Below are positions 6,294 to 11,439 of a stretch of DNA of 11,439 bases, piece by piece. This DNA is from an uncultured Prevotella sp. (lineage in GTDB: Bacteria; Bacteroidota; Bacteroidia; Bacteroidales; Bacteroidaceae). A model generated the notes under the pieces. The model did no database searches, was not told the DNA's origin, and saw only the letters and a list, made by a program, of their open reading frames with translations. Where the stretch lies: assembly GCA_937892695.1 (NCBI GenBank), contig CALBJK010000195.1, positions 1 through 11,439 on the forward strand, given 5' to 3'. A program made the translations under genes and the position numbers. How positions within the stretch are numbered: position 1 is the stretch's first letter; every line of letters starts with the position of its first letter.

Positions 6294-7448
6294 TCACTCT
6301 TCGCTTTCGCCATCCATTATAGATGAAATGTAGAACGCTCCCTTTTTCACGAATACGGAATCTGGCGGGAGTGTCTCAACAGGCGTTACGGCAGTGTATC
6401 CCAGCCCGTTTGTGCCTGTTGCCACTTCAACCGGTCGGAATACCACATTGCCCTTGCCGCGCGAGACGAGCAGGTAGATGTATTTGCGACCGTTCTTGCT
6501 GACGATGGCTTCGTCGGGCATGGCCTTGACCTCGGCATCTCCGGTGCTGATGATTCCGGTGACGAACATGTCAGGCATTAGCCTTTCTCTGGCCGCACTG
6601 GGAAGACTGACGTGTACGACAATCGACTTAGTGGCTTCGTCCATGGCCGAATTGATTTCGTAGATGCGTCCGCTAAGTCGTACGTTATGGTTGCCGGTGA
6701 GTCTCATGTCGACATTCTGGCCAATGCGCAGACTTGGAATGTCGCGCTCGAATATGTTCAGGTCGCAGTGCATACGTCTGTTGTCGGTGACGGTCATCAG
6801 CGATGTCTGCATATCGACGTAGCTGCCTGTGTTCACTTTTATCTTGCCGACAACGCCCGAAATCGGACTTTTTACAGGCATACGGGTTACGAAACGGCCA
6901 TGTGAAACGCCGCGCGGACTGATTCCTAGTTGTTGCAACTGACGTGAGAGTCCGGCCATTTGTGCACGGGCTAAGCTATAGGCTGTACGTGCCTGTTGCA
7001 GAGTCTTCTTCACTCCGGCTCCCTGCGAAGAGAGCAGTTTCTGGCGTTGCAGTTCTACGAGTGCGGCTTCGGTTTCGGTGTAGGCCGTGAGATAGTTTTT
7101 CTGTATCTCGATGATGTCGATGTTCTTGACGTAGGCTACGGTCTGCCCACGACCGACGCGGTTGCCTTCGTTGACGGTGATGGACCGCACAACGCCGCCC
7201 ATCAAGGGAGATACCTCGGCACGGTTCTGTGGGTCAAGGCTGAGTCGGCCGTTGGCGCGTATGGTGTGGCCGAGCCGTCGGGTATCCATTTGGCCGAGAG
7301 CTATACCTACGGCCGACATTTGTTTCTCTGTCAGGGTGACCTCGGTTGTCGGCGCTTCTTCTTCGGGCTTGTTCTCTTGTTCGTTCTTGTTACCTCCGCA
7401 CGCCGTCATAAGCGCTACAGCCATTATTGTCACTATTGTTGTTTTCAT
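6294..7448 (-). CDS. czcB: RND efflux periplasmic adaptor (CzcB/CusB-like membrane fusion protein)
   Basis: The product has 384 residues. It begins with a lipoprotein signal peptide with lipobox LMTAC (Cys17), followed by GGNKNEQE, so it is expected to be anchored facing the periplasm. Domain order fits the HlyD/CusB family: the first half of the lipoyl-like (barrel-sandwich) domain at about 65-110 (ANGRLSLDPQNRAEVSPLMGG), a helical hairpin at about 112-175, the second lipoyl half at about 188-222 (MPVKSPISGVVGKIKVNTG), a beta-barrel at about 226-300 and a membrane-proximal domain to the end (GAFYISSIMDGE). It bridges the inner-membrane pump and the outer-membrane channel. It is the last gene of the operon, 31 bases after the TolC-like gene, and is followed at once by a terminator. 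I see no Met- or His-rich metal-binding N-terminal extension like that of Cupriavidus CzcB or of E. coli CusB. The family is clear; the symbol follows the pump's motif type and is tentative. Confidence 0.87.
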   Translation of the reverse strand: MKTTIVTIMAVALMTACGGNKNEQENKPEEEAPTTEVTLTEKQMSAVGIALGQMDTRRLGHTIRANGRLSLDPQNRAEVSPLMGGVVRSITVNEGNRVGRGQTVAYVKNIDIIEIQKNYLTAYTETEAALVELQRQKLLSSQGAGVKKTLQQARTAYSLARAQMAGLSRQLQQLGISPRGVSHGRFVTRMPVKSPISGVVGKIKVNTGSYVDMQTSLMTVTDNRRMHCDLNIFERDIPSLRIGQNVDMRLTGNHNVRLSGRIYEINSAMDEATKSIVVHVSLPSAARERLMPDMFVTGIISTGDAEVKAMPDEAIVSKNGRKYIYLLVSRGKGNVVFRPVEVATGTNGLGYTAVTPVETLPPDSVFVKKGAFYISSIMDGESEE

Positions 7449-7479
7449 CGTGTTTTGTCTTATTGATATGTAGTTCTTG

Positions 7480-8706
7480 TTATTCGCTACCTCTAATGCT
7501 TTCGAGCCGGATTATAGCCTGATTGAAATCGTTGATGGCTTGGACATAGCTCATGCGTGTTTCTTCGGCGGTCTGCATGTTCTGCAGCAGTTCGACGTAG
7601 CTTATTGATCCGTTTTTGTACGCCGTGTGGCTGATGCGTACCATCTCGTCAGATTTGTGCAGGGCTTCCCGGTCATAGTAGTCGAGCGTGCAGCGTGCTT
7701 TGGCGTAGCTGTCCATAGCTGTCTGGTAGTCAGTCTGTAGCGAACGGAGCTGCTCCTGACGGTTCAGTTCGGCCATATCCACTTCGCGCTTTGCAGCCCT
7801 TACCTTGGCACTTTGTGCCCCGAACGAGAGCGGCAGGCTCACACCCACTTCAAGCCCCATCAGGTCGCCTTTGCTGAAGGGTGTACGGTCGACATTGTAA
7901 GGGTTGAGTCCTCGGATGACGGCCTGGATGGTTGCGCCTATTGACACTTGTGGCATCCATCCTTGTTTGATGCTGTGCAGATTGCGGTCGGCTGCGGTCA
8001 CTTCGTTCTGAAGAGCTGCACCCATAGGGGTAGAGGCCGCGTCGAAAGTGCCAGGATTGCCGATGTCGAGACGTTGCAGAGTATCCCCGACGGTTGTGAC
8101 AGCCGAGTCGGTGTTCATCCATAACATGAGCTGCAACTGGGCAGTATGTACGTCGCGTGCGGCGTTGGCTACGGCTGTGCGGTTCTCTCCGGCCAGACGT
8201 TCTATGTTCATCTGTTCAAGTCTTCCGGTTTCGCCTGCGCCGAGCTTGTCATTGGCTATTTGCAGAAAATGGGTGTAGAGGCTGTCTTGTGACTGGAGAA
8301 TGCGCAGCCGTTCGCGCATGAAGGCCAGTGTGAAGTAGGCACTCTTGACATTGGCGGCAAGTTGGTTTCTGGTTACGGCCATGCGTCCGCGCTCTACGTC
8401 GGTCTGTGCCTTGAGCAGCTTGCTCTTCGACGAGTAGACTGATGGCAGGTCGAACGTCTGGCTGATTCTGACCGAATTGTCCGTACTCAGCCCGGTAGTG
8501 AAGTCTTGTCCGAACGACAGTTCGGTAGGTGCGAGGTCGAAGGATGTCTTTTGCAGGTCTTCGGCTCTTAGTACTGCTATTTGTCCGCTTCGTAGGATCA
8601 GGTTGCGTTCCAGGGCTGTGCGCAGACAGTCGGAAAGCGTCATCGGTGTCTGTGCAGCGGCAAACGCCGGAAAGACAACCATTAACATTGTGAATATTCT
8701 GTTCAT
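7480..8706 (-). CDS. TolC-family outer-membrane efflux protein (CzcC-like)
   Basis: The product has 408 residues, with a Sec signal peptide (MNRIFTMLMVVFPAFAAAQ) probably cleaved after AAA near residue 18. The mature part has the two-fold repeat of the outer-membrane efflux protein family: long amphipathic helices (for example about 100-190 and 305-400) alternating with short beta-strand pieces such as VRISQTFDLPS at about 79-89 and LEVGVSLPLSFGAQSAKVRAAKREVD at about 285-310, the second marking the repeat boundary typical of TolC/CzcC proteins. Three copies would form the channel through the outer membrane and the periplasmic tunnel. The length matches CzcC-type proteins and is shorter than E. 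coli TolC. It lies between pump and adaptor genes on the same strand. The 126-base gap from the pump stop is the largest within the operon and shows no clear terminator; an internal promoter cannot be excluded. No gene symbol is given because the family alone does not fix the substrate. Confidence 0.88.
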   Translation of the reverse strand: MNRIFTMLMVVFPAFAAAQTPMTLSDCLRTALERNLILRSGQIAVLRAEDLQKTSFDLAPTELSFGQDFTTGLSTDNSVRISQTFDLPSVYSSKSKLLKAQTDVERGRMAVTRNQLAANVKSAYFTLAFMRERLRILQSQDSLYTHFLQIANDKLGAGETGRLEQMNIERLAGENRTAVANAARDVHTAQLQLMLWMNTDSAVTTVGDTLQRLDIGNPGTFDAASTPMGAALQNEVTAADRNLHSIKQGWMPQVSIGATIQAVIRGLNPYNVDRTPFSKGDLMGLEVGVSLPLSFGAQSAKVRAAKREVDMAELNRQEQLRSLQTDYQTAMDSYAKARCTLDYYDREALHKSDEMVRISHTAYKNGSISYVELLQNMQTAEETRMSYVQAINDFNQAIIRLESIRGSE

Positions 8707-8832
8707 TTATTTGTAATTTATTGTTTGTCGTGAAACTTACATCCGGCGTTATGCTGCTTGGATGGAGGTATATGGATTCCTGACACTTGTGCAGTGATTA
8801 AATGTCTGCCGGGGGGCTGTGATGTTCTTTCT

Positions 8833-11439
8833 TCAGTCTTTGGGAGCCTTTTTCTTCTTTTCCGTGAGACTGTATATCGCTGGCAGCACAAAAAGGGTGA
8901 GGACGGTGGCTGTTATCAGTCCGCCGATTACGACCGTGGCAAGCGGACGCTGCACTTCGGCTCCGTCACCCTGCGACAAGGCCATGGGAAGGAATCCCAG
9001 TGAGGCGACGAGGGCGGTCATAATGACCGGACGCAACCGCAACATACATCCTTCTATCACGCGGCAACGTACATCGTCCATGCCTTCACGTGCGAATGTG
9101 TTGAACTGGTTGATGAGCACCAGGCCGTTGAGCACCACCACACCGAAGAGGGCTATGAAGCCTACTCCGGCTGATATGCTGAAGGGCATGCCTCGTGTCC
9201 ACAGTGCAAAAATGCCGCCGATGGCCGAGAGGGGAATGGCGGTGAAAACGATGAGCGTTTCGCGCAGACTCTTCAGGGCAACGTAGAGCAGAAAAAGGAT
9301 GAAGACAAGAGCAACGGGCAGAGCCACTCCCAAGCGGGCTTTGGCCTCGTTGAGGTTCTGGAACTGGCCGCCGTAGGTGTAGTAGTATCCTTCGGGCAGG
9401 TTCAGCTCGCTGTCAAGAATTTTGTCAATCTCGTTGATGGTGCGCTCCACGTCGCGGCCTCGCACGTTGAAGCCTACGTATATCCTGCGTTGCCCCCCGT
9501 CGTGGGTTATCTGTGCCGGAGCTTCCTGATACTCTATTGCCGCTACCTGGCTGAGAGGGACGGTGCCGCCTACGGGAAGCGGAAGCGAAAGGTTACGGAG
9601 CGAAGAAATGTCATTGCGCAGACTCTTGTCCATACGTACTACGATATCGAACCGCCGGTCTTCTTCGAATATTTTCCCGGCTGTGCTTCCTGCAAAGGCC
9701 GTTTTCAGAATGTTGTTGGCATCCTTTATGGATATGCCATACTTGGAGAGAAGGTCGCGGTCGTACACCACCTGGATTTGGGGTAAGCCCGAAACTCGTT
9801 CGACAGTTGGCTCCGTTACGCCCTCAACGCCGCGTATGAGCGAGGCCACGCGCTGTCCTGCTGTCGAAAGCTGCCCGATGTCGTTGCCATATATCATTAT
9901 GGCAACGTCCTGCTTGATACCAGTCACCAGCTCGTTGGTGCGCATCTGGATGGGTTGCGACATCTCTACGTTGAGTCCGGGGATTACGCTCAGTGCTTTC
10001 TCCATCTTTTCCATCAGCTCGGGTTGGGTCTTGGCACTGGTCCAAGTGTCTTTCGGAGCGAGCGCAATCATCATGTCGGCACGCTCTACGGGCATAGGGT
10101 CGGTAGGAATCTCCGAACTGCCGATGCGGCTGACGGCCTGTTTCACTTCGGGAAACTCCTTTCTCAGTATGGCTTCGGCCAGCGAGCATGTCTTTATCAT
10201 CTGTGAGAGCGAAGTTCCTTGTTTCATGCTTATTTCGGCTGCGAGGTCGCCTTCTTCAAGGTTTGGAATGAATTCGCCGCCCAACCTCGAAAACACCACC
10301 AGACTGAGACCCAACAGTACCACCATCGAGGCTATGAGCTTTCGGCTATGGCCGAGACAGAACGTCAGCACCGGACGGTAAAGCCGGTAAATGCGGTCCA
10401 TCATACGGTCTGTCAGATTGGAACGGTGCGTGGTTTTGCGTGAAAGCAGCAGTGACGATGCTGCCGGAATGTAGGTGAGGGAGAGTATGAATGCTCCGAG
10501 AATGGCGAAGAACACAGTCATTGCCATGGGTCGGAACATCTTTCCCTCTATGCCCACGAGAGTGAACAGCGGAACGTAAACGGTCATTATGATGAGTTCG
10601 CCGAATGCCGCAGAACTCATCATCTGGCCTGCGCTGCGGGACACGAGCGAGTCCATCTGTTTGCGGTCCAATACTGGTGGTGGCGGGGTCAGACTTCCGT
10701 TATGTAATCCGACACTGAATTCTTTCATCTTATGGCAGACGCATTCTACTATGATGACCGCTCCATCGACAATCAGGCCGAAGTCGATTGCACCGAGACT
10801 CATAAGGTTGCCGCTTACGCCAAACACCCTCATCATTCCGAACGCGAACAACATGGACAAAGGAATGACCGAAGCCACTACAAGTCCGGCACGGACGTTG
10901 CCGAGAAAGAGCACTAGTATGAAAATGACGATGAGTCCGCCCTCAACAAGATTGCGTGTGATGGTTCCGGTGACGCGGTCGACGAGTTGTGTCCGGTCTA
11001 TGAAAGGCTCTATCACCACACCTTCGGGCAGACTCTTCTGTATCTGCGACATGCGGTTCTTGACGTTGGCAATCACTTTCTGGAAGTTCTCGCCTTTGAG
11101 CATGAGTGTTATTCCGGCCACCACTTCGCCTTCGCCGTTGCGAGTGACTGCTCCATACCTGTTAGCAGTACCAATACGGACATCGGCAACATCGCCCAAA
11201 AGCAATGGCACACCGTCAACCGTCTTTACGGGTATGCGCCTGAGGTCGTCGAGTGATGTGGCAAGACCAAGGCCGCGAATGAAGTACTGGTTGCCGTACT
11301 GCTCGATGTAGCTTCCGCCCGTGTTCTCGTTGTTGTTTCCGATGGCGGTGTAGAGTTCAGGAATGGTTATTCCAAAACCATTTAGACGGTCGACATCTAC
11401 GGCCACCTCGTATTGCTTGACGAAGCCTCCCCATCCGTT
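8833..11439 (-). CDS. czcA: HME-type RND heavy-metal efflux pump, CzcA-like (5' end outside window)
   Basis: The frame is open to the right edge, giving 868 visible residues; full-length members have about 1030-1060, so roughly the first 160-190 (first transmembrane helix and part of the porter domain) are missing. The visible start GWGGFVKQYEVAVDVDRLNGFGI and the segment NNENTGGSYIEQYGNQYFIRG are characteristic of CzcA proteins. The fourth transmembrane helix has DFGLIVDGAVIIVE, with Asp at 10783-10785 and 10765-10767 and Glu at 10744-10746, matching the proton-relay acids of the divalent-cation HME group; CusA-type Cu/Ag pumps lack this DFG/DGA arrangement. Further hydrophobic helices follow in the usual RND pattern, with the second periplasmic porter domain (about FSRLGGEFIPNLEEGD onward) and C-terminal helices (FGVVVLNGLVLI). 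It exports metal ions, probably Zn, Co, Cd or Ni, by proton antiport. The Glu is followed by Cys rather than the usual Asn. The GTG at 11404-11406 is internal, not the start. Confidence 0.92.
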   Translation of the reverse strand, partial: NGWGGFVKQYEVAVDVDRLNGFGITIPELYTAIGNNNENTGGSYIEQYGNQYFIRGLGLATSLDDLRRIPVKTVDGVPLLLGDVADVRIGTANRYGAVTRNGEGEVVAGITLMLKGENFQKVIANVKNRMSQIQKSLPEGVVIEPFIDRTQLVDRVTGTITRNLVEGGLIVIFILVLFLGNVRAGLVVASVIPLSMLFAFGMMRVFGVSGNLMSLGAIDFGLIVDGAVIIVECVCHKMKEFSVGLHNGSLTPPPPVLDRKQMDSLVSRSAGQMMSSAAFGELIIMTVYVPLFTLVGIEGKMFRPMAMTVFFAILGAFILSLTYIPAASSLLLSRKTTHRSNLTDRMMDRIYRLYRPVLTFCLGHSRKLIASMVVLLGLSLVVFSRLGGEFIPNLEEGDLAAEISMKQGTSLSQMIKTCSLAEAILRKEFPEVKQAVSRIGSSEIPTDPMPVERADMMIALAPKDTWTSAKTQPELMEKMEKALSVIPGLNVEMSQPIQMRTNELVTGIKQDVAIMIYGNDIGQLSTAGQRVASLIRGVEGVTEPTVERVSGLPQIQVVYDRDLLSKYGISIKDANNILKTAFAGSTAGKIFEEDRRFDIVVRMDKSLRNDISSLRNLSLPLPVGGTVPLSQVAAIEYQEAPAQITHDGGQRRIYVGFNVRGRDVERTINEIDKILDSELNLPEGYYYTYGGQFQNLNEAKARLGVALPVALVFILFLLYVALKSLRETLIVFTAIPLSAIGGIFALWTRGMPFSISAGVGFIALFGVVVLNGLVLINQFNTFAREGMDDVRCRVIEGCMLRLRPVIMTALVASLGFLPMALSQGDGAEVQRPLATVVIGGLITATVLTLFVLPAIYSLTEKKKKAPKD

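Noticed and set aside
8707..8832. Possible small gene or promoter between the pump and channel genes
   Set aside because: No frame of useful length on the operon strand, no full TAnnTTTG match with a -33 element, and no hairpin with a T run were seen.
9563..11311. Long plus-strand frames (9563-10381 and 10589-11311) antisense to the efflux pump
   Set aside because: They mirror the conserved CzcA-like coding frame; Ser/Arg/Met-rich translations without domains are typical shadows.

Overview
The window looks like chromosomal DNA from a member of the Bacteroidota, most likely a Bacteroidales/Prevotella-like organism. This rests on gene content and style: a TonB-dependent receptor followed by a DUF4249 lipoprotein with an acidic export signal, a choice-of-anchor-type secreted protein, a MORN-repeat/GH25 lipoprotein, a three-gene RND efflux operon, a TAnnTTTG-type promoter element and few Shine-Dalgarno sites. 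No ribosomal or tRNA gene, CRISPR array, transposase or phage gene is visible.

Layout. Positions 1-2121 (+): the 3' end of a TonB-dependent outer-membrane receptor, then a DUF4249 lipoprotein, probably one transport unit. A perfect 14-bp hairpin (2205-2240) separates it from a convergent gene at 2246-3186 (-). That gene encodes a secreted protein with a jellyroll-like domain and is broken by a one-base frameshift in a run of six T (3046-3051). Positions 3429-5632 (+): a two-gene, translationally coupled unit. It holds a membrane-anchored protein of unknown function with faint trypsin-like features but no catalytic residues, then a lipoprotein joining MORN repeats to a GH25 lysozyme domain. 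Positions 5633-6293 are an unusually long convergent gap with no convincing gene; it contains hairpins, a palindrome and an imperfect direct repeat. Positions 6294-11439 (-): an HME-type RND heavy-metal efflux operon, transcribed in the order CzcA-like pump (5' end outside the window), TolC-like outer-membrane factor, CzcB-like adaptor, closed by an intrinsic terminator immediately after the last stop codon.

How the genes work together. The receptor and DUF4249 lipoprotein probably form an outer-membrane uptake pair for an unidentified ligand. The efflux genes encode all three parts of a pump that moves metal ions across both membranes; the pump's DFG-x3-DGA-x5-E proton-relay motif points to a divalent-cation (CzcA-type) rather than a Cu/Ag (CusA-type) exporter. 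The coupled 3429-5632 pair is the least explained part of the window and the best candidate for an undescribed function, probably at the cell envelope.
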